The notes under the pieces were generated by a model. That model saw only the letters and a list, made by a program, of their open reading frames with translations, was not told the DNA's origin and ran no database searches. Made by a program: the position numbers and the translations under genes. DNA of 64,000 nucleotides from Polyodon spathula (taxonomy: Eukaryota > Chordata > Actinopteri > Acipenseriformes > Polyodontidae): the NCBI RefSeq assembly GCF_017654505.1, contig NC_054535.1, forward strand, positions 41,668,664-41,732,663. The letters run 5' to 3'. Of this stretch, positions 12,101-21,780 are shown in pieces (position 1 is the first letter of the stretch; each line of letters starts with the position of its first letter).

Positions 12101-15100
12101 GGGTTTAATAGATGTGTGTTATATGGTGTGTTTTTCCTCTCTTGCTGAATTTCATCATTGATTTGATATGGTATAAGTTGAAAGTCTGGGAGGGTGATAC
12201 ACCGGTAGAAGCAAGATGTGCTCTGTCTGTCACAAACCTTCCCTACACTAAAACTACCTTCTGATGACCGGGGCGAACTGAGAGAAATTGCAACGGACAG
12301 ATACGAGGCTGACAAGCATATTGCAATGTATAAGTATGTTTAGCGTTTGAATACTTCCCCCGGATTGCTAATCATTTTTATTTACTTTTTTGTTTCTCAA
12401 TTTCAGGTCCTCATTGGCTGAAATAATCAACACAACTGGTAGAGCAAAATGTACAAGTCTGTCAGAGGTTGGTCCTCTTAAATTATATTTGTTTTTTCTA
12501 ATGTGTTTGTAATACATTGTTAGTAAGTAGCTTTAAAATTCCATTGTCTTTTTTATGATTGCATTCATTAAGTGGTTGTTATTGCAATTATTCAATTGTA
12601 ATAAACACCTGAATTAGGGTGGTTGGTTCCTATTCATGGTTGGGGTCAGTTCCTGTTTAAATTCCTTTTGATATTCCCATTCCCAATTATGATAATTGAT
12701 CAAAATTGCAATGAGCAACATTGTGTTAAAATGACCCCAACCCCTTTCCTGTTGCAATTATTGAATTGTAATGAACTCTGAACTTGGGTGAAAGCACCTT
12801 ATTATTTTTTTTAATTCAGCATCTGAGTAATCACAATAAAGACCACTACCAGAATCATTGCAAACATGACAAAATGTAAATGGACATGAAAACAAACTAA
12901 GAAAATAAAATGTGAAGCTTTACTTTTTTATTGAGTTCTTTGGCAGTTTTGATATCTTCACGGTTCATTCTCTTTCTGTTTTTGTATTATTTGTTTTACT
13001 GTCGTCTTTGAAAACTATTTGGAGTAGGTGTAGCCCTTTCTGGGAAGGTGATACACAGGTAGAAGTAAGATATGCTCTGTCTGTCACAAATCTTCCCTAC
13101 AATAAAACTGCTTTCTGATGACCGGGGCGAACTGAGAGAAATCGCAACGGACAGATACGAAGCTGACAAACTTGTATAATAACTCCTATCTAATTTAAAT
13201 TCTATGCAACTGTATGCAAGGGCTTGAGTGTATGAGTAGTTTTAGCTGGGTGTTTTTTTTTTTTTTTTTTTAAAACAGGTTATTGGTTATTCTGAATTAC
13301 ATATTGACTGACACCCAAGACCAAATGTATTTAGCAGAAATCTTCACTGTCCTTTTGTTTAGCTATGTATGAATTGTATGTTGTGTATATTAAACACGTA
13401 ACAGGTCACAGTAGTTAATTGAGGTTGCTTTCTTTAATATCTGCCCTAGGGTATGTGCTTAAAGTTTCTCTTACCATTTCTGCATACATTGGGCGTAGCT
13501 CATGGGGACTTTACTTTCTATTAATACTGATGGGTCTAATTTTGCATTGACATCTCTTGCGATATTACTGACCTTTCTGTTTTTATTTTTCACAAGCCAT
13601 GTACTGAATCTGACGTGAGTGGTGCACGACCAAATGAGTGGAATGAAGTCCAGGTATATAAATCGTTAACTTCAGTTAATGACTTTAGCTGCAAGAGAAA
13701 ACGAACCCAGAGCCTGGGAAGGATCCAAGCCAATGCTCTTTACAAGGAATATGACAACCTGGCAGATAAGGTACACCAATGTTTATTTTAACAGTTGATA
13801 TCAAGCAGAGTATGGCAAAGGCATTGTTTTAAAAACTTTTAATTGTGCAGAACTTAATTCCCATCAAAACCCCTTTGGCCAGTGTCACAGGGCTGATAGA
13901 TGACTGGGACACACGCCGCTTTGTTAAAGATTTGCTGTATTTTCGTTAAGTTCAGAGTGCAGGTTAAAATCCACACGTAAGTTGTAAAGAACACCCCTTC
14001 AATCCGGTGTTGTCATACTCTCTGCCTGAGTGAAAGACTGACGGTCAATTGTTTTCAATCAGCCTTTTGAAGGCTGGCGCCTGCTTGCCAGCTGCGCTGT
14101 TTTGGTCGGTCGATTAGCACCGGGACTATTGAAAACAAATACCAGAAACGGTGGAGTTTTACTACACAACAAAATATGAATGGCACAGAAGTATTCTGTG
14201 AAAGCTGGCTCCTGACGGTAGTCTGTTCAGGTGTTTTACAATGTATTGGACCTAGCAGCCATCAACTCCTGGGTACTTTACAAAGAAAGCAGGGGGAAGG
14301 ATTTAACAATATATTTTACAGCTAGCACAGGAACTTCGCTAGAGGGAGACTGCCAAGCGTGTACCCACAGCTGAAGCTGGCAACCCCTTGAGAGCCACAA
14401 GAGACACCAATGCCAGGTTGGCGAGATGTTTGTGGCTTACTCTATAATAAAAAATTAATTACATCTGACTGTTTCTGCTTTCGTTATACTATTTACAGTG
14501 TTTTGAATACAGCCGTCAAAGACTGCAGCTGGGCTTCTAGGTATGAGTATATCTCCGGTCCTCCTTGTGTTAACTAGGGAGCACAGATGTTTTTGGAACA
14601 CAGGAAACAGCAACTTCCTAGTGTTCACAGGCATAAATGTTATTTTGGCATTGGAAGAATACTTCACACTGGTTGTGCACACAATGACTGACGTTCACAA
14701 AGACAAGATCATGAATGACACAATGTGCAGGAAAGACACAGCAGTAAATAAGCCCCAGCCTGCATACTGCTGACAGGATCAATTATTCAGTAACAGTTAC
14801 TCCTGGAATGATTTATACAGAAAATTAGTATTTATATTAATTCCAATAAACATTCATATTTTACATTTAAACTTATTATTATTCTCTAGTCCCTAACTCT
14901 CTTACCAGTAAAAACTGAACATTGTCATTACCCCATTCTCTTGGAAGATTACTGAACGTGATATGGCTGGAGCAAAACATTTGTCCCACATGTAAAGCTA
15001 TGGCAACTTCACAATTGACACGCTACAGTGTTGTAGCTAAACCACGGAGCTTGTTTATTGTGCTGCGCACTGTATAATACTTAAGACGATGTCTCTGTCG

Positions 15101-17599
15101 TACACACACCACCACTCGCTTAAGACGTCCTGGCAACAGCAAGCACGACACGACGCTCCTCGGCATCAGGCAACATGTAACCCAGCATCCACAATAGCAT
15201 TGAAAAGTGCTTGGCATGTCGAAAATTACGGGGTTCTGATCAGCATTTCCGATCTGTCCCATCTGGTACTGTGTTAGAAATGCAAGAATTGTAAACATTT
15301 CTCTTAGAATTCCTCAGGAAGCTAGGTTTGTTTTTTTTTCTCAGCAGTGTCACGTTGCAGCTTGTGTATTCGGGCAGACGCCTTTTGATGTCTTTTCTCG
15401 GCAGTCAGTCACGTTGCTGTTTGTATACTCCGGTAGTTACATCTTTTTTGTTGGCTTAGTTTTTTGTAATACACGCATCACTATATTGGGTACTCTAATT
15501 TAAGACACAGGCTATTTTTGAAAAGCAAGAAATGGTTAAAAGAAATTTAAAAAGCACTTAAATTAGAAGGAATGCAGTATGTATCTCTGCATTCAGTTGA
15601 CTATACATGTACATAAAACAATACCTGAATGTAGAGAGATGCACATTAGCAGACCATTCAGTACACACAAGTACCAATAGAGATCTCTATTTATTTTATT
15701 ACGGTGATGCACTGTGGATCCATAAAAGGCAATTTATTTATACAGTGAATTAAAACAGTCAACTCCTTACTTAAATAACAGGACTGCGATTTAAAATGGT
15801 CTCAGCAGTCTGGGATGGTTTCCCATTGCAGCCAGGTTGTTTACTGCTATTGCAACCTGTCATTCTTTAAGCTACACATTCGTGGGAGGGTGATACACAG
15901 GTAGAAGTAAGATGTGTTCTATCTGCCACAAACCTTCCCTACAATAAAACTACTTTCTGATGACCGGGGCGAAGTGAGAGAAATCACAACGGACAGATAC
16001 GAGGCTGACAAGCATGTAGCATAGACTGTTAACAGCTATTTAACTATAGAATTTTGTTTTTCTTTTTTTCTTTCTTACAATTATAAATTTATTCTGCAGT
16101 TTGCTGAAGCTGTGGCAACCAGCCCTGCTGGTTTTGGAAGGAAAGCATTTGAACTGGAGGATATATTAAGCACATTAACTTCGGATCCATTTATGACACG
16201 GAAGGAGCTTCCTCGCACACCAGAGAGCTTACGTAAGTGTAGATCAGGGGTAACCAATTCCATTCCACTTCTGATTTGAATTACTAAAATGTGCGATTTA
16301 CTTTAGGGCTTGGTTGGACAAATTGGTTTGGGAGGGTGATACACAGGTAAAGTAAGATGTGTTCTGGCTTCCACAAACCTTCCCTACAAAAAAGACTGCC
16401 TTCTGATGATGGGGGTGAACTGAGAGTAATCACAACGGACAGATACGAGGCTGACAAACAATTTGGTTGCATCTTTAACCTTTTTTTTTATGGTTTTATC
16501 TGAAGGGAACGAGCTTCCAGATTGCATCTCTGATACTGTTGTAACTTTTTTTTTTTAATTATTTAAATGTTTTTTTTTTTCAGTTTCAGATATAAGAATT
16601 TCATGGAGAAAAGCTGTTGTGGAAGGAGAAGCACAACAGGCAAGATTGTCAGGAAAACAGATTTCAGATGAGACTGAGGAGCAACTTGACAATTTGGTGG
16701 ATTCGAGCATAGCTTGCTTTATGTCGCCGCAAGGCTCTGAACTTGAGGAGACTTTGTCAGACCCAGTTAATAAATTGGCAAATTGGACAGACTTTCCTAC
16801 ACCTGTAGCCAGTTGTGAGACAAAGAAATTGTTCAAGACAGGGGTAATAAAAGACTTACAAAGTGAGGTTTCCTCATGGAATAGTGCAAGTAATGGAGCA
16901 GGGAGCCCAGATCATGACCCTGTAATGCAACATAAATTAAGCCCTGAAGTGTCTTTCTTAAATATGAAACCAGCTTTACAAGCTGGCAGACATTTGCCAA
17001 ACAGAAAACTGACAGATTTTTGTGAATTATCGTACGGGGTAGAAAGTGTTTCACTGCACTCCACGCTATCTTGGAATTCTACTCACATGCTTGGAATTGA
17101 AGGCTGTGCTGACAGCGATATTGTCCAATTTGGAATCTCCAATGAAACGCTCCCTGAAATGCTTGGCAACGAGAGTCTTAACAGTTCTAGTGGACTTTGT
17201 TCAGAAGATGAAGGCATGGATTGCAATAAAGTGACAGAAAAGGAGAACTACTGTCTTACAGCAAACCTGGCAGAGATTCATAAAGAGCAAAGGGTAGACT
17301 TCCAGTCATTCCGAAGCAGGTATGAGAAAATCAGGCAGGCTTATTCAAAAACCTTTCCCCCTGAAGAGGTTGAGGAGCCAGATGTGGAGACTAGTCCCCA
17401 GTCTGTTGATGTAAACCCAGAACCTGCACAATGGGAGAGAGTGGATCGGGTGTTCACTTTGGATCTGGACTTCTTGGAAACCCTGACTCCCACCAGTAAA
17501 GACAAGAGATTGACGCTTCCAAAGTTGGCAGCATTTTCTCCATTGAATGATTTTCGGAGTGTTCTGGGTGATGGAGCAGAAGATTTTGACCTCGTCTGA
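3027..17599 (+). CDS. HAUS6: HAUS augmin-like complex subunit 6, complete, 16 coding exons
   Basis: HAUS6 is a subunit of the augmin complex, which recruits gamma-tubulin to spindle microtubules to nucleate new branches (family knowledge). Seen here: exons 3027-3157, 4207-4302, 4448-4526, 5077-5209, 5511-5658, 6691-6753, 7032-7089, 8338-8511, 8912-9105, 9962-10091, 10259-10361, 10952-11033, 12407-12467, 13597-13770, 16100-16232 and 16584-17599. All have GT-AG borders and joined phases; the total of 2,775 nt encodes 924 residues, close to the human length of about 955. The start is fixed by the MSS...LWM...LALGF N-terminus, as in the human protein. The conserved HAUS6 N-terminal domain covers about residues 10-230, a coiled-coil-rich middle follows, and the long last exon encodes an acidic, poorly conserved tail. 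No broken frame is seen. Introns 12-15 each carry a scaRNA. Confidence 0.95.
4207..4302 (+). CDS. HAUS6: HAUS6 exon 2
   Basis: Follows a TTTTAG acceptor and encodes [14 protein letters not shown]..., matching the conserved MF..N.DAF..I.YFLF segment. Donor GTATGG, phase 2. Confidence 0.93.
4448..4526 (+). CDS. HAUS6: HAUS6 exon 3
   Basis: Encodes the FCWPP-type motif ([16 protein letters not shown]). Donor GTACGT leaves phase 0. Confidence 0.93.
5077..5209 (+). CDS. HAUS6: HAUS6 exon 4
   Basis: Encodes the best-conserved block of the N-terminal domain: [17 protein letters not shown] followed by FHFAKYV. Donor GTAAGT, phase 1. Confidence 0.95.
5511..5658 (+). CDS. HAUS6: HAUS6 exon 5
   Basis: Encodes a charged helical stretch ([20 protein letters not shown]). 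It connects in frame to both neighbours; donor GTAAGT, phase 2. Confidence 0.88.
6691..6753 (+). CDS. HAUS6: HAUS6 exon 6
   Basis: A 63-nt exon ([20 protein letters not shown]) between a TTTTGCAG acceptor and a GTAAGT donor. It corresponds to the LSVKQVRNLRSEC region of the human protein. Confidence 0.87.
7032..7089 (+). CDS. HAUS6: HAUS6 exon 7
   Basis: A 58-nt exon encoding [19 protein letters not shown], equivalent to the human PYDDHSNMEEKIQK segment. Donor GTTTGT, phase 0. Confidence 0.86.
8338..8511 (+). CDS. HAUS6: HAUS6 exon 8
   Basis: 58 codons in phase 0 encoding [10 protein letters not shown]...EKEVVDSV...[22 protein letters not shown]. This is an almost residue-by-residue match to human HAUS6 as I recall it. 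Confidence 0.94.
8912..9105 (+). CDS. HAUS6: HAUS6 exon 9
   Basis: Encodes [24 protein letters not shown], matching the human IGNVYEAGKLNLL segment. It is followed by an intron that carries a solo LTR. Confidence 0.93.
9310..9880 (-). mobile_element. Solo LTR, family A, in HAUS6 intron 9
   Basis: 571 bp bounded by TGTGAACAAG and TTTTGCCACA (TG...CA ends) and flanked by the 5-bp duplication GCGAG (9305-9309 and 9881-9885). It is homologous to 45326-45913 and 57996-58593. The - strand carries a TATA-like element, so transcription would run leftward, antisense to HAUS6. Confidence 0.85.
9962..10091 (+). CDS. HAUS6: HAUS6 exon 10
   Basis: The acceptor CAATAG lies 81 bp after a solo LTR. Encodes [14 protein letters not shown]...[19 protein letters not shown]; the W.KKW motif is diagnostic. 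Donor GTGAGT. Confidence 0.92.
10259..10361 (+). CDS. HAUS6: HAUS6 exon 11
   Basis: Encodes [20 protein letters not shown] and SQYPAAFP, matching the human VDLLPPMSPLSFDPA and CQYPASLP. Donor GTGGGT, phase 1. Confidence 0.95.
10952..11033 (+). CDS. HAUS6: HAUS6 exon 12
   Basis: An 82-nt exon ([20 protein letters not shown]). It is placed by phase and by GGATCAG/GTATGA borders; its sequence is weakly conserved. Confidence 0.78.
12188..12317 (+). ncRNA. SCARNA8: SCARNA8 (U92)-like H/ACA scaRNA, copy 1, HAUS6 intron 12
   Basis: A 130-nt H/ACA RNA. The 5' hairpin has basal stem GGGAGGG/CCUUCCC and upper stem CCGGUAGA/UCUGUCUG. An ACAAUA-type H box follows it. The 3' hairpin has basal stem CCUU/GAGG and upper stem CCG/CGG, with a loop containing the CAB box UGAG. 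The ACA box is 3 nt before the end. Each pocket's 3' side is 15 nt from its box, as the family requires. In the 3' pocket, CUGAUGA pairs with U2 snRNA 46-52 and ACAGAUAC with U2 36-43, leaving U44 to be pseudouridylated. Human HAUS6 hosts SCARNA8. It ends 89 nt before exon 13 and is probably released from the intron after splicing. Confidence 0.88.
12407..12467 (+). CDS. HAUS6: HAUS6 exon 13
   Basis: A 61-nt exon ([20 protein letters not shown]) that joins in frame to exons 12 and 14. The first scaRNA copy ends 89 nt upstream of its acceptor. Confidence 0.75.
13042..13171 (+). ncRNA. SCARNA8: SCARNA8 (U92)-like H/ACA scaRNA, copy 2, HAUS6 intron 13
   Basis: Same architecture as copy 1, with paired stem changes: the 5' basal stem is GGGAAGG/UCUUCCC and the 3' basal stem is GCUUU/GAAGC, so pairing is kept although bases differ. 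H box ACAAUA, CAB box UGAG, guide arms CUGAUGA and ACAGAUAC and terminal ACA are all intact. It lies 425 nt from exon 14, farther from its 3' splice site than the other copies. Confidence 0.87.
13597..13770 (+). CDS. HAUS6: HAUS6 exon 14
   Basis: 58 codons in phase 0 ([19 protein letters not shown]...[25 protein letters not shown]). The basic RKR and the end matching the DHLVEEVARAV region of human fit the family. Confidence 0.85.
13771..15883 (+). other. HAUS6 intron 14, repeat-poor part
   Basis: Contains an imperfect tandem duplication near 15343-15460 (CGGGCAG..., TCACGTTGC twice) and otherwise unremarkable sequence. No ORF of note. The intron ends with scaRNA copy 3. Confidence 0.45.
15884..16013 (+). 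ncRNA. SCARNA8: SCARNA8 (U92)-like H/ACA scaRNA, copy 3, HAUS6 intron 14
   Basis: All boxes and both U2 guide arms are intact. The 5' upper stem reads CAGGUAGA/UCUAUCUG, in which a U-G wobble of copy 2 becomes a U-A pair. The 3' basal stem is ACUUU/GAGG with wobbles. The CAB box UGAG is retained although the preceding base differs (AAGUGAG). It ends 86 nt before exon 15, a typical distance for an intron-hosted guide RNA. Confidence 0.88.
16100..16232 (+). CDS. HAUS6: HAUS6 exon 15
   Basis: Encodes [26 protein letters not shown], matching the human LEELIDSLGSNPFLTRNQIPRTPENL. Donor GTAAGT, phase 1. Confidence 0.95.
16330..16459 (+). ncRNA. SCARNA8: SCARNA8 (U92)-like H/ACA scaRNA, copy 4, HAUS6 intron 15, partly degenerate
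   Basis: Keeps the 5' basal stem, an H-box-like ACAAAA, CAB UGAG, both U2-U44 guide arms and the terminal ACA. The 5' upper stem is damaged (one base lost in the CAGGUAGA strand, UCUGUCUG altered) and the 3' upper stem CCG/CGG has become UGG/CGG. It may be a decaying copy or may guide only U44 weakly. It lies 124 nt from exon 16. Confidence 0.75.
16584..17599 (+). CDS. HAUS6: HAUS6 terminal exon 16
   Basis: The 1,016-nt last exon begins with [11 protein letters not shown] (human TEIRSSWRKAI). It also keeps [20 protein letters not shown] and the [13 protein letters not shown] motif (human DFNLQALRSRYEALK). It ends with DFDLV and TGA at 17597-17599. The tail is acidic and Ser-rich. Confidence 0.95.
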
Positions 17600-18990
17600 T
17601 CTAATTGGGGTCTACAGCTGTAGGGATTAAGAGTATAACTTTTGGGAATTTACTATGTAACAAATGTTTTGTTCATGGGCAAATAGCTGTGGTGGACCTT
17701 AAAGTTCATGTAAAACTTGTCCCAGAGACAAACCTCCATATTCCTATATTCAAACCACTGGAAAATCAACAATAGCTTCCATTCTAAGGGATGTATGCAA
17801 TGGTAGTTACTTTTTTTATTATATTTTTTTTATTGCATAAAACTGCTATTGTCAAGGTTTGATGCTTTGTACTGTTTAACATCGGCAATGGGAAAGGCAA
17901 TTTTTATTTATTTTCTGAAATTGTAAATAGAACTGAAAGAGTAATAAAGATTGTAACAGTTTTGTTTGATGGAAATTCCAAGATAAAGCAAATAGATGTT
18001 TGGAATTTAACATGAACCCTGTTTTAACATGCGGCTTTGGGTTACAAACCAGCATTACCTTGTTTACCAACCTTTCAAAAAAAGTTTGCACACATTTAAT
18101 TTCTGATCAGTCTAATAGCATGTACTTGCTACCTGCTGTAAGAACATCTCCACTTTTCTCTGGTAAGCGTAGCAGGACATTGACAAGGTTACTACACAGG
18201 AAAGAGCAAGTACCATATGATTTTATACGCATTTACGGGACATGTCTATATTGAAGGTTTAGCTATTGAATGATATCAATTTAATATGATTAAAACCTTT
18301 TTGTATTCTGCAGTGCAGAGTGTTCACACTTTTTAAAGAAACAAAAACAAATTGAAGCAAGTTAATACTGATAGTACTCTGTCAACTGACAGATGATGTA
18401 AATGAGAAGTCTCCAGACCATTCGCAGCTTGTTAGGCCAATAGAAATCCTCAATATCCCAGTCTTGCCAGTAGTAAAATGCAGTTAACATCTGGCATGTG
18501 TGTTGTGTGTGTGTTTTTTTTTTTACTTTTAAGAGCAAACTTAAAGTAAATGATCAAAGATACAATTATCAAGAATTACCTACTAATATTGCATAGTTGA
18601 CTGTTACAACTTTTGTTTGGTAGATAAGTTCCTAGAAGTGAAGGGATACTTCAACAGTGAAATGTATAGAATTTATATACAATGTAAGTTCAGTGCAAAT
18701 GCCATTGTTCTATTCATATAAGTCATTTTCAATAACATTGTTCTAAGATGAACTCCCTTAAAATACACCATTGCTTTTTATTTTTGCTGAACTGTGTTTT
18801 TAGATTCATTAAATTAAGTAATTTTAAAAACTACAAATACGTTGTTATAAACAAAGAAGGAAGTTTTAAAAAGCGCCGATTTTAATAAGTACGGGAAAGA
18901 CGATGGAGCAAAATAAAGAAATGGAGAAAGTACTGAAAATCACTACACTATACAAACAGGAAGGTTAATGGAACACAAACCACGACAGCA
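17600..18990 (+). other. HAUS6 3' UTR and downstream DNA
   Basis: 3' UTR up to about the AATAAA at 17943, then AT-rich DNA. No further gene is seen before the SAXO1-like exon. Confidence 0.5.
17943..17948 (+). terminator. HAUS6 poly(A) signal candidate
   Basis: A canonical AATAAA lies 344 nt after the HAUS6 stop, in AT-rich 3' UTR. It is the first canonical signal downstream. Confidence 0.6.
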
Positions 18991-19029
18991 ATGACGAGAC
19001 TGTGTATGTGCGAGATCTGCAGCTGCTGG
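18991..19029 (+). pseudogene. SAXO1: SAXO1-like first exon relic
   Basis: An ATG opens MTRLCMCEICSC, which matches the human SAXO1 start (CICELCSCG). SAXO1 is a microtubule-stabilising protein of centrioles and cilia. Position and strand fit human synteny, directly after HAUS6. The expected Gly-coding GG plus GT donor is not there: the sequence runs TGGGAAGTC, so the splice site looks lost. No second exon (RH.CPH) was found. The stretch is short, so chance cannot be excluded. Confidence 0.5.
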
Positions 19030-20154
19030 GAAGTCAATCAAGTGGTAATAATTTTATATAGTTGCATAGTAAACTGTCTTGCTTTCCCTTTAATTCTCTC
19101 AAACGGGTGTTGTAGAATGTTCTGTGTTAAATGATTTGTAGCTGGGCTGGGGTGTTTACACTTCAACCTGTGTAGCTTCACATTTTTTGTATTCTTCCTG
19201 TGATTGGCTTCAAAGACAACAGGGCTAGCCAGAGATTGGATAATGTTTGTTGTTTGGTTCTTGTCTACAGTTTTCTAGTAACTAAACACGTTGTATTTTT
19301 GAAGATGTAGTAGTTAGTGGAGGTTTTAAGGGAGGTGGACAAGCTGTGCCGCAAAATTGCTGTGCGTATTTTTACGCATTCAGTTTTAATTTAGTGTATA
19401 AAAACGTCGGGTACGCAGCTTATCTGGACCGCTGGTTAAGAATTTATTGAACAAACTTAGTGTTGGAGTAATGCTAATGGTGTCTGAACCTGGAGGAGGG
19501 GATACGTCTATTATATGATAGTGTTTATTCGTTTGACCCCTCCCATGTGTGATGCATATAATTCCAAACACATGTAAAATAAGTTGTCTTTGCTGATAAA
19601 CACACAGGAGTGCAAGGTAAGGTTGTGAACCTAACAGCTAGGTGACAAACTGTTTCTGTATTCCTGTAAATGGCCTGAGTACCACACATTTCTACTAAAA
19701 TTGTGTTTCATTGTGCGTAACTTAACTTGGTCGACAATAGCTTAAAAGAATGTGCCACTTTTCAAAAGCATTTTAGAAATTTGCTGATAGACTTGGTTGA
19801 CTGTAAGCTGCACACTGGTGCTAGGAATTTTTGTTTACCAAACCTGTTCCATTTTTGTGTATTGGGTGTAAATCCCTCATTACTGGGATAACTAACAAGG
19901 GAATTTAAGTGATGTAAAACAGCCCAAGAGCCACACATGAGTTTGCTTTCTCAATCAGAATTTAGTGTGTCTGAGTCTTTGCTAAAGCTGCACCTTCTAA
20001 AAGCAATGTATTTCTGAATCACTGTAGTGTAGTTGGCTCATGATTAGATTACAAATTTATACTGCACTTTTTTAGTAGTACTAAATGTAACCACAAGAGT
20101 TCAGTATAACATTAATTTCTCTCACAATCAAGCTTCTATGCTCCAGTCATTTCA
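19030..20154. other. Intergenic or ancient SAXO1 intron, nothing recognised
   Basis: No exon, ORF or repeat boundary that I can support. Confidence 0.4.
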
Positions 20155-21780
20155 AATGTAATGTATTTTCAGTGACGTAACCAATTCATAACGGCTCAAA
20201 ACACAGGAATAGTTGGGTTTGCAAAACCTTGAGACCCAGGGACTATCGGAAGGCTCGATCACGTTGGCCTTGCTCATTTCTTGGATCATTTTTGCGGTCA
20301 GCCCGTTTGCTGAGGGGGAGACAGCGGGGACGTTGGTGAATAGGAGCTGCGTGGACGGTGTCAGTGGTGTACTGAATGGCGTGTATGGCCATGGTGGCGA
20401 AGCTAGCTGAGAACTGCACCAACAGTGTCCGCAGTTGGGCCTGCTGCTCTGGGTTAAGCCCCAAACTGCTTCCGTTGCCAGCTTCAACTCTGCTGGTGGC
20501 AGTGGTCCTTGGCAGGGCAAGAGAGAGAAACCGAAACAGAGGATGGAGGTCGATGGTCAGGTGCTGCTGGGGACATGGGTTTGAGGCGGCTGCCCTTTCT
20601 GATCCATCGAGGCTGGTGCAACATGCAGTGCATGGGGGAGAACTGCGTGGGCTCCCTTGGCAAATACTGTGGAGGTTGATGGGGACGGTTGGAAGTGGCC
20701 GATTTGGGCTGTAGTGTAGATCGGGCGCAGTGTGCTTCTCTTTGGGTAGCCGTGGATGTCTCTGGACCCCATAGAGCTGAATGGTGTTCGGTAAATGCAA
20801 GTCGAGGAAGACACCCGCTCTCCAGAGGAAATTAAGTAGTACTGCACCCTGGCAATCCACACTTGATGACGCAGGGTCTTGCCACAGTAGGTTACCTTCA
20901 ATCAGCCCTGCCCTTCCATCAGGGCTTGCTCTCTGGTCCCGGTTTTTAGTCGGACACAAGTGGGCTGTTTCTCTCTCTCTCTCCAGTTTCCCTGGGCTTG
21001 CAGCAGAACATCAGGGCAAACTACTGTGATGGTCGTGCCGGTATCAATTAGTGCTGTGCATGGAACCCCCTGTGTATTCACTGAAACATGCAGGAAGTCT
21101 GCCTCTGGTTCTCTCCACTACCCTTGGTTGGCTGGACAGCTGAAAAGCATCAATGGGGTACAGCTTGCAGGCCCACATCTCCCCTTCAATCCCAGAAGCG
21201 GTTCCTGAAGGCCCACGTGCCCACTTTCTCAAAGGCCTGGGGTTGTTTGTGTTTCTCACTCCTGAGAGTGAATAGCTCTCTCTTCTCCCACTGTTAGTGA
21301 TTCAACAGCACGTTCCGGCCTGGGGTAGCTCTTCAATAGACTGAGCACAAGTGCGTGCCTCCTTCAAGGTAGCAGGTTTACGGAAGCATACCTGGTGGCG
21401 AAGCTCTATTGGCTGCCGTGGCTCCCAATTTCTGTCCCCTTGCCCGGCACCGATGTTGGAGTTGATCTTGTAGGCGGTAAGGTGATTCTCTCTCTCTCTC
21501 TCTCCCCCCAAACCAGCATTTCAGGGCATCAACAAGGGAGGTGTAACATGCTTTCTCTCTGGGGTCAAGATCAAAGAATACTTCAGCAGTGTCTCCTTCC
21601 AATGATTGTGCTAAATTGTACGCCCTCTTCTGTTCAGGCCAGGTGTTGGCCTCTGCTATGAGCTCAAACTCCAGCGATGTGATCAGGTACAGCTGGTGTA
21701 TAAGGGCATTGAGGCACTGCGCCACCAGTTTGAATTCAATAGAAATTCGCTATTTTGTCTCTGGCCACTGGTAACATCAT
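20155..21780 (-). mobile_element. Ty3/gypsy retrotransposon fragment (gag, protease, start of RT)
   Basis: Reading leftward: a gag-like segment (TWPEQKRAYNLAQSLEGD and SLVDALKCWFGG; 21725-21500), an aspartic protease active site IDTGTTITV at about 21048-21020, and the start of reverse transcriptase (PLSKRADRKNDP, then SKANVIEPSDSPW; about 20330-20235). The rest of RT, RNase H and integrase are missing, and frames are broken. No flanking LTR was identified. Confidence 0.85.

Noticed and set aside
12258..12284. CTGATGA...GAAA in the 130-bp elements looked like a hammerhead ribozyme core.
   Set aside because: The sequence between the two motifs cannot form stem II, and CTGATGA is fully explained as a U2 guide arm of an H/ACA RNA.
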